This document shows positions 49,811-58,938 of a stretch of DNA of 64,000 nucleotides, piece after piece. Numbering within the stretch: the first letter of the stretch is position 1; every line of letters begins with the position of its first letter. Source of the DNA: CAWAYR01 sp050250875 (GTDB taxonomy: Bacteria > Acidobacteriota > Vicinamibacteria > Vicinamibacterales > UBA2999); contig JBFWNV010000001.1 in NCBI GenBank assembly GCA_050250875.1, positions 1,426,001 through 1,490,000 on the forward strand. Direction: 5' to 3'. The notes under the pieces are model-generated. The model was not told where the DNA came from. It did no database searches and saw nothing but the letters and a program-made list of their open reading frames with translations. The position numbers and the translations under genes are program-made.

Positions 49811-50098
49811 TCAGGCCTTGATGTCGGCGTATTCCGGCGTGCGCTCGAAGACCGAGCGGGCGAACGGGCACAGCGGCATGACGCGGCGGGCGCTGTCGCG
49901 GGCCCAGGCCACCGCCGCGGCCACCAGCGCGCTGCCGGCGCCGGTGCCGCGCAGCGACGCGTCCACGTCGGTGTGGTCGATGATCACCAGGTCGTCGCCG
50001 GCCAGCGAGTAGGTCATCGTCGCCAGGCGCCGGCCGTCCTGCTCGATGACGAAGGCGCCCTTGTGGCCGTCGAGCACGTGGGTGATCGAGTGGTCCAT
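49811..50098 (-). CDS. Short GNAT acetyltransferase (YidJ-like)
   Basis: 95 aa, the short GNAT form. 'FVIEQDGRRLATMTYSLAGDDLVIIDHTDVDASLRGTGAGSALVAAAVAWARDSARRVMPLCPFARSVFERTPEYADI' with the acetyl-CoA loop RGTGAGSAL. First gene of a minus-strand trio with the HipA-like kinase and DUF3037 protein. Divergent from the membrane acyltransferase across 39 nt. Confidence 0.9.
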   Translation of the reverse strand: MDHSITHVLDGHKGAFVIEQDGRRLATMTYSLAGDDLVIIDHTDVDASLRGTGAGSALVAAAVAWARDSARRVMPLCPFARSVFERTPEYADIKA

Positions 50099-50137
50099 GT
50101 CCGCTCGATCTTACGTCGCTGGTAGCATGGCCGGCGA

Positions 50138-51328
50138 ATGACCCCGAACGGCGCGGCACGGCTCACCGGCATCGACGCGGTGCGCGGCGCCATCATGGTC
50201 GTGATGGCGCTCGACCACGTCCGCGAGTTCTTTCACGCCGATGCCATGGTCTTCACCGCCGAAGACCTCACCCGCACCACGCCGATCCTGTTCCTGACGC
50301 GCTGGATCACCCATGTCTGCGCGCCCGGCTTCGCGTTCCTGGCCGGGCTGGCGGCGGCGCGGCAACTGGCGCGCGACGGCGATCGTGGACGGCTGTCGTG
50401 GCACCTGGTCACGCGGGGCCTGTGGCTCGTGCTGCTCGAGATCACGGTGATGCGCTTCGCGCTGAACTTCCGCCTCGACGGCCGGGATCCGCTGCTGCTC
50501 ATCATTCTGGTGGCCCTGGGGCTGTCGATGGTCGCGCTGGCGGCGCTGATATGGCTGCCCTCGCGCGCCGTGCTCGCTTACGGACTCGCCGTGGTCGCGC
50601 TGCACAACCTGCTCGACCCGCTGCGGGCCGCCGACGTCGGCGTGTTCGCGCCGCTGTGGACGCTGCTGCACGTACCGGGCGCGTTCCTGGTCGGCGGCCT
50701 GCCGGTGGTGTCGGGCTACCCGGTGCTGCCGTGGACCGGCGTGATGGCGCTGGGCTTCGCGGCCGGCCGCCTGTACGACCTCGACCCGGCGCGCCGGCAG
50801 CGCCTGCTCACGGCGATCGGCCTGGCGCTGGTCGCGGCGTTCGTCGTCGTGCGCGCCGTCAACGGCTACGGCGATCCCAGTCCCTGGGCCGCGCAGGGCT
50901 CGCCGGTCATGAGCGTGCTGTCGTTCCTGCGCACCACCAAGTACCCGCCGTCGCTGCAGTTCGTGCTGATGACGCTCGGCCCGCTGGTGATCGCGCTGGC
51001 GTGGGCCGATCGGCGGCAGCCCTCGTCGTCACATCCGCTGGTGGCCATCGGCCGCGTGCCCCTCTTCTACTACGTGGTGCACTTCTACCTGATCCACGTC
51101 GCGGCCTCGACCGTCGCCGCGTTCCAGCACGGACCGGCGCTGGCGTTCCTCTCCGGGCCGTTCCCGTCGATGGGCGGATCGCGAGATCTGTTCCCGCCCG
51201 GCTTCGGCCATCCTCTGTGGGTGACCTGCCTCGCCTGGACGGCGACGGTGGCGCTGATGCTGCCGCTGTGCCGGTGGTACGGGCGCTACAAGGCGATGCG
51301 CCAGCCCTGGTGGGGCCGGTTCCTCTGA
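50138..51328 (+). CDS. DUF1624/heparan-alpha-glucosaminide acetyltransferase-type membrane protein
   Basis: 396 aa with about 10-11 transmembrane helices. The N-terminal signature 'RLTGIDAVRGAIMVVMALDHVREFFHADAMVFTAEDLTRTTPILFLTRWITHVCAPGFAFLAGLAAARQLARDG' fits DUF1624/YeiB-like acyltransferases (catalytic His in the DHVR helix). Probably moves acyl groups across the inner membrane; substrate unknown. Confidence 0.87.
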   Translation: MTPNGAARLTGIDAVRGAIMVVMALDHVREFFHADAMVFTAEDLTRTTPILFLTRWITHVCAPGFAFLAGLAAARQLARDGDRGRLSWHLVTRGLWLVLLEITVMRFALNFRLDGRDPLLLIILVALGLSMVALAALIWLPSRAVLAYGLAVVALHNLLDPLRAADVGVFAPLWTLLHVPGAFLVGGLPVVSGYPVLPWTGVMALGFAAGRLYDLDPARRQRLLTAIGLALVAAFVVVRAVNGYGDPSPWAAQGSPVMSVLSFLRTTKYPPSLQFVLMTLGPLVIALAWADRRQPSSSHPLVAIGRVPLFYYVVHFYLIHVAASTVAAFQHGPALAFLSGPFPSMGGSRDLFPPGFGHPLWVTCLAWTATVALMLPLCRWYGRYKAMRQPWWGRFL

Positions 51329-51375
51329 TCGCCGGGACAGTCCCGAAGTGCGGGCCTGTCACCTACAATGCCGCG

Positions 51376-51873
51376 ATGCCCGGCCGGGAGTGCTACCACT
51401 GCAAGCAGTGGATCGAGGAAGGCGAGGCCCACGACTGCTGGACCACGACCGAGGCCGCGCTCACCGAGGATCTGTCGGAGGATCTCCGCGAGGCCTGGGA
51501 GCGGATTCGTGAGGCGATGGTCGCGCTGGGCGAGCAGCGCATCTACGCCTCGGGCAGCTGCATCATGTTCTCGCGCCAGGTCTGCCACGTGTTCGTGCGG
51601 CCGAAGCGTAAAGCACTCGAGGTGTGCGTGTTCCTCGACCGCGCACTGCGCGACCCGCGGGTCAAACGCGCCGACCGCACCTCGAAGGTCAAGGTCGCCA
51701 ACCTGATCCACGTCCAGCACCGCGACGAGGTGGAACCGCCGCTCACCGACTGGTTCGCCGAGGCCTATGCACTGCCCGACGTGCTGGCGGCGCGGGTGAA
51801 GCCAGCGAAGACGGCGGCGAACGCGCGGAAGACGGCGCACCCGCCGAAGAAGGGCAGACACGCCGGGCGGTGA
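51376..51873 (+). CDS. DUF5655-like protein with N-terminal Cys/His motif
   Basis: 165 aa from ATG 51376; the ATG at 51369 is in another frame. N-terminal 'ECYHCKQWIEEGEAHDCW' has CxxC...HxC, a possible zinc site. The DUF5655-type region is 'SEDLREAWERIREAMVALGEQRIYASGSCIMFSRQVCHVFVRPKRKALEVCVFLDRALRDPRVKRADRTSKVKVANLIHVQHRDEVEPPLTDWFAEAYALPD'. The basic Lys/Arg tail may bind nucleic acid. Function unknown. Confidence 0.78.
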   Translation: MPGRECYHCKQWIEEGEAHDCWTTTEAALTEDLSEDLREAWERIREAMVALGEQRIYASGSCIMFSRQVCHVFVRPKRKALEVCVFLDRALRDPRVKRADRTSKVKVANLIHVQHRDEVEPPLTDWFAEAYALPDVLAARVKPAKTAANARKTAHPPKKGRHAGR

Positions 51874-51894
51874 CGAGCCGCCCGGCGTCGGCCC

Positions 51895-52728
51895 TCAGCG
51901 GCGCACGCCGACCGTGAGCCAGTAGTCGCGCGGCACGCAGATCCCCAGCTCGGTGGGAAAGCCGGCGTGGAAGGCGATGAAGTCGCGGCGGAACGCCGTC
52001 CGCCGCTCGTCGTCGAGCGACGCGGCCAGCGCCCGGGTCGGCCCGTAGCCAACCGAGAAGGTATCCCACGCCGCTTCGGCGCTCGGCTCGCGGTAGTACG
52101 ACGTGCCAGCCTCGAACTTCAGGTCGAAGGCGCCGCCGAGCAGCTCCTGGATCCGCTCCGTGCGGCCCCACGCGAAAGGCGACGGCGGGGCGGGCGCGGG
52201 CGGCGCCGGCATGTAGGCCTTCATCACCTGGAACATCTTGAAGAGGTTGCCGTCCGACAGCCAGGTGGTCAGCGCGATGCGTCCGCCCGGGCGGACGACC
52301 CGGCTCAGCTCCGCCGCCGCGGCCTCGGGTCGGCTGGCGAACATCACGCCGCAGGTCGAGACGACGGCATCGAACGCGCCGTCCGCGAAGGGCAACTGCT
52401 CGGCGTCGCCGAGCCGATAGTCGATGGCGAGCCCCTCGGCCGCGGCCTGGGCGCGAGCGGCATCGAGCAGGCCGGCGGCGATGTCGACGCCGATCACCGA
52501 CGCGCCGCGGCGGGCGACCAGCCGCGAGGTCCAGCCGGTGCCGGTCGCCAGGTCGAGGATGCGCTCGCCCGGCCGCGGGTCGAGCCGCCGCACGCAGTGT
52601 TCGATCGAGTCGGCGATGCCGCGGCTGACCTCCTGGTAGTCCCCGCCCCCGCTGCTCCATATCGTCGCGGGTCGTTCGTTGTGCGCCAGCACCGTGCCGG
52701 TCATCGTCGTGGCTTCCTGGGCGATCAT
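51895..52728 (-). CDS. SAM-dependent methyltransferase at the end of the fibre operon
   Basis: 277 aa; ATG 52728 with GGAGG seven bases upstream, overlapping the fibre gene stop (ATGA). UbiE-type fold: 'ERILDLATGTGWTSRLVARRGASVIGVDIAAGLLDAARAQAAAEGLAIDYRLGDAEQLPFADGAFDAVVSTCGVMFASRPEAAAAELSRVVRPGGRIALTTWL'. No signal peptide. Coupling to two exported fibre genes is unusual; it may methylate a precursor or simply share the transcript. Confidence 0.88.
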   Translation of the reverse strand: MIAQEATTMTGTVLAHNERPATIWSSGGGDYQEVSRGIADSIEHCVRRLDPRPGERILDLATGTGWTSRLVARRGASVIGVDIAAGLLDAARAQAAAEGLAIDYRLGDAEQLPFADGAFDAVVSTCGVMFASRPEAAAAELSRVVRPGGRIALTTWLSDGNLFKMFQVMKAYMPAPPAPAPPSPFAWGRTERIQELLGGAFDLKFEAGTSYYREPSAEAAWDTFSVGYGPTRALAASLDDERRTAFRRDFIAFHAGFPTELGICVPRDYWLTVGVRR

Positions 52729-54230
52729 CGCTGGGCCTCCAGTCGTTCGACGCGCGCCAGCAGGGCGGCCAGCGCGGCTTTCAACGTGTCGTTTTCGCGG
52801 GTGAGGGCCTGCACCGCCACCAGGGCGATGCCGTCGGCGTCGATGGTGCTGATGCGCAGCGGGTCTTCGCCCAGGCCAAAGGCGGCGTGGAAGTCCTGGG
52901 CGGTCGGGCCGACGTGGCGGACGCCGGCGGACTGCGCTTTGTAGTTCCACTCGCGGATCGGCATCCGGGCGAGCCTGGCCAGCACGGCGGCGCCGTCGAG
53001 GTCGCGGAAGTTCTCCTTGCTGTTGGCGTCGGACAGCGCCGACCAGGCGCTGGCCCCAGGCGCCAGCTTGACGCCCGCGTTCAACGCCGCGTTCGAGTAG
53101 AGGTAGGTGCCGCCGGCGGCGCGCACCACGAACTCGTTGGGCGAGAACGACTGCACGGTGTTGGGGGTGGACCGGTCGCCGTATACGAACGACCCGGCCG
53201 CTCCCGGCGACGTCGAGGCGAACGTCCCCAGGGTGGTGCTGAACTGGCCCGCGGCGCTGTGCCCGGTGCCCAGCGCCACGGCGCCGATGCCGTCGGCGAG
53301 GGTGCCGACGGCGAGCGCCGACGAGCCGCCGAGCGCAACGCTCCCTTCGCGAGTGGCCACCGCGTGGTAGCCGGCGGCGACGCTCCCGAAGCCGTTCGCC
53401 GCCGAGCGGTAGCCGAGGGCGGTGCCGGCGGTGCCGGCCGCCTCGGCCTGGTCGCCGAGCGCGACACTCGCTGATCCGGTCGCCATCGCCCGCTGGCCGA
53501 TCGCCACGCTGGCCTCGCCCTGGGCCACGCTGGCAAAGCCCATGGCCACACTGGAGGCGCCGTGCGCCACCGACGTGGTGCCGGCGGCGATGCTTCCAGC
53601 GCCGTGCGCCGCGGTCTCGTAGCCGAAGGCGGCGCTGTGCTCGCCGACCTGCGCGTCGTCCCACCGGGCGCTGACGGTCTCGCCGACACGGAACGCCGCT
53701 TTGCGCGGGTGCCACATCAGTCGTCGGCCGGGTCCCGACGCCGGAATGGTGCCGACCGTGGCCGACCCTCCGGCGACGAATCCGCCGTCGGTGCGCAGGT
53801 GGAAGACCGATGGGATCACGGGTCCGGCCACGGGCGACGGGCGCGGGCTGCCGCCGATGCTGCGGTTGAAGGCCAGCGTGCCGGTGTGGCCGTCGCTGTC
53901 GGACCACGGGCCGCCGAGGCCGGCCATCGAGAGCCGCGCCTCCACCTGGACGCCGCGTCCGCCGGGCGAGGCGACGATCGTGAACCCGAAGCCGATCGTC
54001 CCGTCGGGATTCGGCGTCGCCACTCCGGTGAGCGGCGCCCGCGTCGGTGCCCCGCACTGGTCGTCGAAGCCTTCAAGGGTGTACACCCCGGCCACGCCGG
54101 TGACGTTCATCGTGACGACGTTGCAGTACGGCTGCAGCTGCCAGCGAAAGCTGCCGAGCGGCTGCGCACCGGCCAGGCCGGCGACGGCGACCGTCAGGAG
54201 CGCCGCGAAGACGATGCGGGCGCGGGTCAT
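52725..54230 (-). CDS. Secreted trimeric fibre protein A (shared domain, YadA head, S74 chaperone)
   Basis: 501 aa. Signal peptide to about GAQ, then the shared domain beginning 'PLGSFRWQLQPYCNVVTMNVTGVAGVYTLEGFDDQCGAPTRAPLTGV' (roughly residues 22-135). Residues about 205-365 carry tandem 14-residue YadA-head repeats (SVAxGxxAxAxGxxSVAxG). The C-terminal Peptidase_S74 intramolecular chaperone follows: 'ALSDANSKENFRDLDGAAVLARL' with the Ser-Lys dyad, then 'VGPTAQDFHAAFGLG', 'ISTIDADGIALVAVQAL' and a coiled-coil end. S74 domains trimerise phage spikes and then cut themselves off. So this should form a trimeric extracellular fibre. Confidence 0.85.
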   Translation of the reverse strand: MTRARIVFAALLTVAVAGLAGAQPLGSFRWQLQPYCNVVTMNVTGVAGVYTLEGFDDQCGAPTRAPLTGVATPNPDGTIGFGFTIVASPGGRGVQVEARLSMAGLGGPWSDSDGHTGTLAFNRSIGGSPRPSPVAGPVIPSVFHLRTDGGFVAGGSATVGTIPASGPGRRLMWHPRKAAFRVGETVSARWDDAQVGEHSAAFGYETAAHGAGSIAAGTTSVAHGASSVAMGFASVAQGEASVAIGQRAMATGSASVALGDQAEAAGTAGTALGYRSAANGFGSVAAGYHAVATREGSVALGGSSALAVGTLADGIGAVALGTGHSAAGQFSTTLGTFASTSPGAAGSFVYGDRSTPNTVQSFSPNEFVVRAAGGTYLYSNAALNAGVKLAPGASAWSALSDANSKENFRDLDGAAVLARLARMPIREWNYKAQSAGVRHVGPTAQDFHAAFGLGEDPLRISTIDADGIALVAVQALTRENDTLKAALAALLARVERLEAQR

Positions 54231-55636
54231 CGTGGCTCTCCAGCCGCGGCACGGTGCGCCGCCAGTTCCCGCTCGAGGGCCTGCAGACGCGCCTCGTAAG
54301 CGCGCGTCCGTGCTTCGAGCGCCCGCACGGCGGCCAAGGCCACGCCGTCGGCGTCGATGGTGCTGATGCGCAGCGGATCCTCGCCCAGGCCGAAGGCGGC
54401 GTGGAAGTCCTGCGCCGTCGGACCGATGTGGCGGATCCCGCCGTCCTGATCCTTGTAGCTCCACTCGCGCACCGGCATCGCGGCGATCCGCGCCAGCACC
54501 GTCTCGCCGTCGAGGTCGCGGAAGTGCTCCTTGCGGTTCACGTCCGAGAGCGACGACCAGGCGGTGGCGCCGGCGGCCAGCTTCACCCCCAGCGTCAGGC
54601 CGGCGTTGGAGTAGAAGGTCGCCCCACCGGCGGCGCGCACCAGGAACTCGTTCGGAAAGTACGACACCACCTGGTTCACACTCGAGCGGTCGCCGAAGAC
54701 GAACGAGCCGCTGGCATTGGGCGTCGTGCTCACCCGCGTGCCGAGAGCCAGGCTGCCCGGCCCCGCGGCATCGTGGCCGCTGCCGATCGCAATAGCGCCG
54801 GCGCCGCCGGCGAGGACGCCGAGCACGCCACCCTGCGGCGTGAACTCGCCGCCGATGGCGACGCTGTTCTTGCCGGTCGCGAGGGCCCCGGTGCCGGCGG
54901 CGAAGCTGCTCGACCCGTCGGCCCTGGTGTAGTACCCGAAGGCGGCCGACGAGGTGCCGGTCGCGTTGGCGCCGAATCCCGCGGCGAAGGCGGCGTAGCC
55001 CGAGGCCCGGGCGCCGGCGCCCAGGGCGGTGCTGTAGGCTCCGACTTCGGCCTCGTCCCACTCCGTGCCACCGGCGCCGCCGGCGCGGAACGCGGCCTTG
55101 CCGGCGTGCCACATCATCCGGATGCCGGGACCCGAGACCGGGATCGTCCCCGATCCGGTGGTGCCGGTGGCCAGGAACCCGCCGTCGGCGCGCAGGGTGA
55201 TCGCCGGCGGTATCACCGACGCGGCCGCGGGGGCCGGCCGCGGGTTGCCGCCGCTGCGGGCGTTGAACGCGAACGTGCCCGAGTGGCCCTCGCTGTCGCT
55301 CCACGATCCGCCCAGCGTCTGCAGCGAGATCCGGGCATCGACCTGCAGGCCGCGGCCGCCCGGGGTGGTCACGACGTTCAAGCCGAAGCCGATACTGCCG
55401 TCGGGGTTCGGCGTGCCGACGCCGGTGAGCGGGGCGCGCGTGGGCGCACCGCACTGATCGTCGAACCCCTCGAGCGTGTAGACCCCGGCCACGCCGGTGA
55501 CGTTGATCGTGACGACGTTGCAGTACGGCTGCAGCTGCCACCGGAAGGTGCCGAGCGACTGCGCGTCGGCGACGGACGCCGCGACCAGCCAGGCCAGCAC
55601 ACAGGAGAACGACACGGACACCACTCGGGAACGCAC
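54227..55636 (-). CDS. Secreted trimeric fibre protein B (shared domain, YadA-like head, S74 chaperone)
   Basis: 469 aa from GTG 55636, which has AGGAGG seven bases upstream; the longer ORF start is unlikely. Signal peptide ends ADAQ. The same order as protein A: shared domain 'SLGTFRWQLQPYCNVVTINVTGVAGVYTLEGFDDQCGAPTRAPLTGV', degenerate YadA-head repeats (about residues 195-300), 'FVFGDRSSVNQVVSYFPNEFLVRAAGG', then S74 'SLSDVNRKEHFRDLDGETVLARIAAMPVREWSYKDQ' with 'GPTAQDFHAAFGLGEDPLRISTIDADG'. A tandem duplicate of protein A, overlapping its start by four bases; this is the first gene of the operon. Confidence 0.85.
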   Translation of the reverse strand: MRSRVVSVSFSCVLAWLVAASVADAQSLGTFRWQLQPYCNVVTINVTGVAGVYTLEGFDDQCGAPTRAPLTGVGTPNPDGSIGFGLNVVTTPGGRGLQVDARISLQTLGGSWSDSEGHSGTFAFNARSGGNPRPAPAAASVIPPAITLRADGGFLATGTTGSGTIPVSGPGIRMMWHAGKAAFRAGGAGGTEWDEAEVGAYSTALGAGARASGYAAFAAGFGANATGTSSAAFGYYTRADGSSSFAAGTGALATGKNSVAIGGEFTPQGGVLGVLAGGAGAIAIGSGHDAAGPGSLALGTRVSTTPNASGSFVFGDRSSVNQVVSYFPNEFLVRAAGGATFYSNAGLTLGVKLAAGATAWSSLSDVNRKEHFRDLDGETVLARIAAMPVREWSYKDQDGGIRHIGPTAQDFHAAFGLGEDPLRISTIDADGVALAAVRALEARTRAYEARLQALERELAAHRAAAGEPR

Positions 55637-55754
55637 GGGCTTTCCTCCTCGAACGAGACGCTCCGTCATCGGCGCGCTCATCCGGATATCGAGAATTGCC
55701 GGCGAAACCCGCCACGGCCAGCCGGGCTGCTACACTCGGCCCTCTGGTGACGCC

Positions 55755-56324
55755 GTGGATGCCACGCTGGCTACGCTGATCGAGGCGGCCGACCGCAAGG
55801 AGGCCGGCGCCTCCGAGGCGCTCTTCACCGCGCTGTACGCGCAGCTCCATCGCATCGCGCGGCGTGAACTGGCGCGCCAGGGCTGGGGGGTGTCGCTCGG
55901 GGCGACCAGCCTGCTCCACGAGGCGTATCTGGACCTGGCGCAGGTCGATGGCGGGAAGTTCCCGGACCGGCAACACTTCATGGCGTATGCCGCCCGGGTG
56001 ATGCGCGGCCTCATCATCGATTACGCCCGGCAACGCCAGGCGCAGAAGCGTGGCGGGAATTTCGAGCTGACTGCGATTAGTACTGATGTGGCGGAGATGG
56101 TGGCCGACGCCGACGAGCTGACCCAGGTGAGCGCCGCGCTCGACGAGCTGGCGGCCGTGGATCAGGCCCTGGCCGACGTCGTCGACCTGAAGTTCTTCTG
56201 CGGCTTCTCGTTCACCGAGATCGCGGCGATGCAGGGTATCTCCGAACGCACCGTGCAGCGTAACTGGCAGAAGGCCAAGCTCTTCCTGCATCGGGCGGTG
56301 CGGCCCGACGCGCTGGAGGCGTGA
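55755..56324 (+). CDS. ECF-type RNA polymerase sigma factor
   Basis: 189 aa from GTG 55755. 'ALFTALYAQLHRIARRELARQGWGVSLGATSLLHEAYLDLAQV' (sigma-2), 'RHFMAYAARVMRGLIIDYARQRQAQKRG' and 'DVVDLKFFCGFSFTEIAAMQGISERTVQRNWQKAKLFLHRAV' (sigma-4 HTH). This matches the ECF group paired with Ser/Thr kinases in Acidobacteriota. It is divergent from fibre gene B (118-bp gap) and 3 nt upstream of the kinase, so the kinase probably controls it. Confidence 0.92.
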   Translation: MDATLATLIEAADRKEAGASEALFTALYAQLHRIARRELARQGWGVSLGATSLLHEAYLDLAQVDGGKFPDRQHFMAYAARVMRGLIIDYARQRQAQKRGGNFELTAISTDVAEMVADADELTQVSAALDELAAVDQALADVVDLKFFCGFSFTEIAAMQGISERTVQRNWQKAKLFLHRAVRPDALEA

Positions 56325-56327
56325 GCC

Positions 56328-58934
56328 GTGGACGCCCGACGACCGCCGCGGCCGACTCGCGACAGCTGGGCGCAGGTCAGCGCCCTGCTCGACGAGGCGA
56401 TGGAGCTGCCGCCGCCGGCGCGCGCCGGCTGGCTGCAGGGGCTCACCGGCGTGGACCCGGCGGTCGTCGCCGCGGTGGCGTCGTGGCTCGACGAGTTCGA
56501 CGTGATGCAGTCCACGTCCTTTCTCGAAGACCGCCTGGCGCCCCGGCCGGTCGAGGTGCCCAGCGCCGGCCTCACCGCGGGCGCCTTCCGTCTGATCGAG
56601 CCAATCGGGCGGGGCGGCATGGGCACGGTGTGGCTGGCCGAGCGCTCCGACGGGCCGTTCGCGCAGCGCGCCGCCGTCAAGCTCCTCGATTCCGCCCAGC
56701 TCGGCGCCGACGCCTCGGCCCAGTTCGCCCGCGAGGCCGGCATCCTGGCGCGGCTGACCCACCCACAGATCGCCCACCTGATCGACGCCGGCGTCACCCC
56801 GGCCGGAACCGCCTATCTGGTGCTGGAGCACGTCGCCGGCGATCACGTGGATCGCTACTGCGACGCCCGGCGGCTCGACCTGCCGGCGCGGATCCGGCTG
56901 TTCCTCGACATCCTGGCCCCGGTCGGGCATGCGCACGCCAACTTGATCGTGCACCGCGACCTCAAGCTGTCGAACGTGCTCGTCACCGGCGATGGCCACG
57001 TGAAGCTCCTCGACTTCGGCATCGCCAAGCTGCTGCGGCCTGAAGACGGCGTGCCCAGGGCCACCGAAGCCACGAGGAACGGCGCGCTCACTCCCGCGTG
57101 CGCCGCGCCGGAGCAGCTGACGGGCGGTGCCGTGACCACGCGCACCGACGTGTACGCGCTGGGCGTGCTGCTCTACCAGCTGCTCACCGGCCGGCATCCG
57201 GGGGGCGACACCGCCTTGTCGCCGGCGCTGCTGATGCGGTCGATCGTCGAGGAACCGGCCCCACGTCCGTCGGAGGTCGTGATGCGCCGACCCCTTGCCG
57301 ACGGCGTGACCGTCGAGTCGCTGGCGGCGGCGCGCGCGACGACGCCGGCCCGGCTGCGCCAGCAGCTCGCCGGCGATCTCGACACCATCGTCGCCAAGGC
57401 GCTGAAGAAGGATCCGGCGGAGCGCTACGACTCGGTGGCCGCGCTCGGCGACGATCTGCGGCGGTTCCTGCGCCACGAGCCGATCAGCGCCCGCCCCGAC
57501 ACGCTGGCCTACCGCGCCGCGAAGTTCGTCGGCCGGCATGCGCGTGGCGTGGCGCTGGCGGCCGCCGCCCTCGTGCTGCTGGCGGGCTCGACGGCGTTCT
57601 ACACCATCCGGCTGGCGGCCGAGCGCGACCGCGCCCAGCGGGAGGCGGCCAAAGCCGCTCAGGTGAGCGAGGCCCTGAGGGGCCTGCTGAGCGGCGCCGA
57701 TCCGATCTCCAACCCCGCCACCGGCCAGGCCCTGACGGTCCGCGGCTTGCTCGATGCCGGGGCCGAACGGCTGCCGACGGAACTGGCCGGCCAGCCCGAC
57801 GCGCAAGCCGAGATCCTGACGGTGCTGGGCCGGCTGTATCGACGGTTCGGCGCCTACGACCGGGCGCAGCAGCTGCTCGAACAGGCGCTGACCAGCGGCG
57901 AGCAGGCGTTCGGCGCCGAGCACCTGCGCGTCGCGCAGACGCTCAACGATCTCGGGTCGCTGCTGTCGGAGAAGGGAGACTACGCCGCCGCGGAGCAGAC
58001 CCTGGCGCGCGCGCTGGTGATGCGCCGCCGCCTGCTCGGCGAGCACGCCGACGTGGCGGTGACGCTCGTCGAACTCGGTCGCGTCTACCAGGATCAGGGA
58101 CTCAACCAGCGGGCCGAACCGCTGGAGCGCGAAGCCCTGGCGATCAGGCGGCGCGTGCTCGGCGAGGAGGGGGCGGAGACCGCCGTCAGCCTGAGCGGTG
58201 TCGCGTCGGTGCTGCGGCTGAACGGCGACCTCGACGGCGCCGACACGCTGCTCCAGCAGTGTCTGGCGCTGAATCGGAAGCTGCGCGGCGACCGGCATCC
58301 CAACACCGCCACCACGTTGCACGACCTCGGGCTGATCGCCGCCGCCAGGGACGACCGGGCGCTGGCGGAGTCGCAGTTCCGACAGGCCCTCGACATCCAG
58401 CGGAGCGCGCTGGGCGAGACGCACCCGGTGGTCGCGACGACGCTCAACAGCCTGTCGCATCTGCTGGTCGCGCAGGGCCGCTACGACGACGCGGCCGCGG
58501 CCCTGCACACCGCGCTGGACATCACCCATGCGGCCGTGGGGCCGGACCATCCGCTGTCGGGCATCTACTCGCTCAATCTGGCGTCGGTCGAGCTGGCGCG
58601 CCGGCGGCCGGCCGAGGCGGAGGCGCTGCTGCGCGACGGCCTGCGCATCCGGCGGCTGGCGCCGCACCTGGTGCCGAGCCGTCGCCGCACCGTCGCCGCC
58701 GACGACTGGAGCATCGGCGCCATCAAGAGCGCGCTCGGGGCCGCGCTGGCGGCGCAGGCCCGTTACGCCGCCGCCGAGACGCTGCTGCTCGAGGCGAGGC
58801 GCGAGCTCGAGGCCATGCCGTCGCCGCCGCGGCGCGAGCTGCGAGCCACCCTCACCCGCTTCGTCGAGCTCTACCGCGCGTGGGGCAAGCCCGAGCGCGC
58901 GTCGGCTTACCGGGCGGCGCTGCGTGCGTCGTGA
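56328..58934 (+). CDS. Ser/Thr protein kinase with TM helix and C-terminal TPR domain
   Basis: 868 aa from GTG 56328, 3 nt after the sigma factor stop. Short N-terminal helical part, then a kinase from about residue 84: 'FRLIEPIGRGGMGTVWLAERS', 'AAVKLLD', 'IVHRDLKLSNVLVTGDGHVKLLDFGIAKLL'. One transmembrane helix near residues 406-425 ('VALAAAALVLLAGSTAFYTI'). Residues about 440-860 are tetratricopeptide (kinesin-light-chain-type) repeats: 'AQLLEQALTSGEQAFGAEHLRVAQTLNDLGSLLSEKGDYAAAEQTLARAL'. It likely senses an outside signal and controls the adjacent sigma factor. Confidence 0.9.
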   Translation: MDARRPPRPTRDSWAQVSALLDEAMELPPPARAGWLQGLTGVDPAVVAAVASWLDEFDVMQSTSFLEDRLAPRPVEVPSAGLTAGAFRLIEPIGRGGMGTVWLAERSDGPFAQRAAVKLLDSAQLGADASAQFAREAGILARLTHPQIAHLIDAGVTPAGTAYLVLEHVAGDHVDRYCDARRLDLPARIRLFLDILAPVGHAHANLIVHRDLKLSNVLVTGDGHVKLLDFGIAKLLRPEDGVPRATEATRNGALTPACAAPEQLTGGAVTTRTDVYALGVLLYQLLTGRHPGGDTALSPALLMRSIVEEPAPRPSEVVMRRPLADGVTVESLAAARATTPARLRQQLAGDLDTIVAKALKKDPAERYDSVAALGDDLRRFLRHEPISARPDTLAYRAAKFVGRHARGVALAAAALVLLAGSTAFYTIRLAAERDRAQREAAKAAQVSEALRGLLSGADPISNPATGQALTVRGLLDAGAERLPTELAGQPDAQAEILTVLGRLYRRFGAYDRAQQLLEQALTSGEQAFGAEHLRVAQTLNDLGSLLSEKGDYAAAEQTLARALVMRRRLLGEHADVAVTLVELGRVYQDQGLNQRAEPLEREALAIRRRVLGEEGAETAVSLSGVASVLRLNGDLDGADTLLQQCLALNRKLRGDRHPNTATTLHDLGLIAAARDDRALAESQFRQALDIQRSALGETHPVVATTLNSLSHLLVAQGRYDDAAAALHTALDITHAAVGPDHPLSGIYSLNLASVELARRRPAEAEALLRDGLRIRRLAPHLVPSRRRTVAADDWSIGAIKSALGAALAAQARYAAAETLLLEARRELEAMPSPPRRELRATLTRFVELYRAWGKPERASAYRAALRAS

Positions 58935-58938
58935 CCGG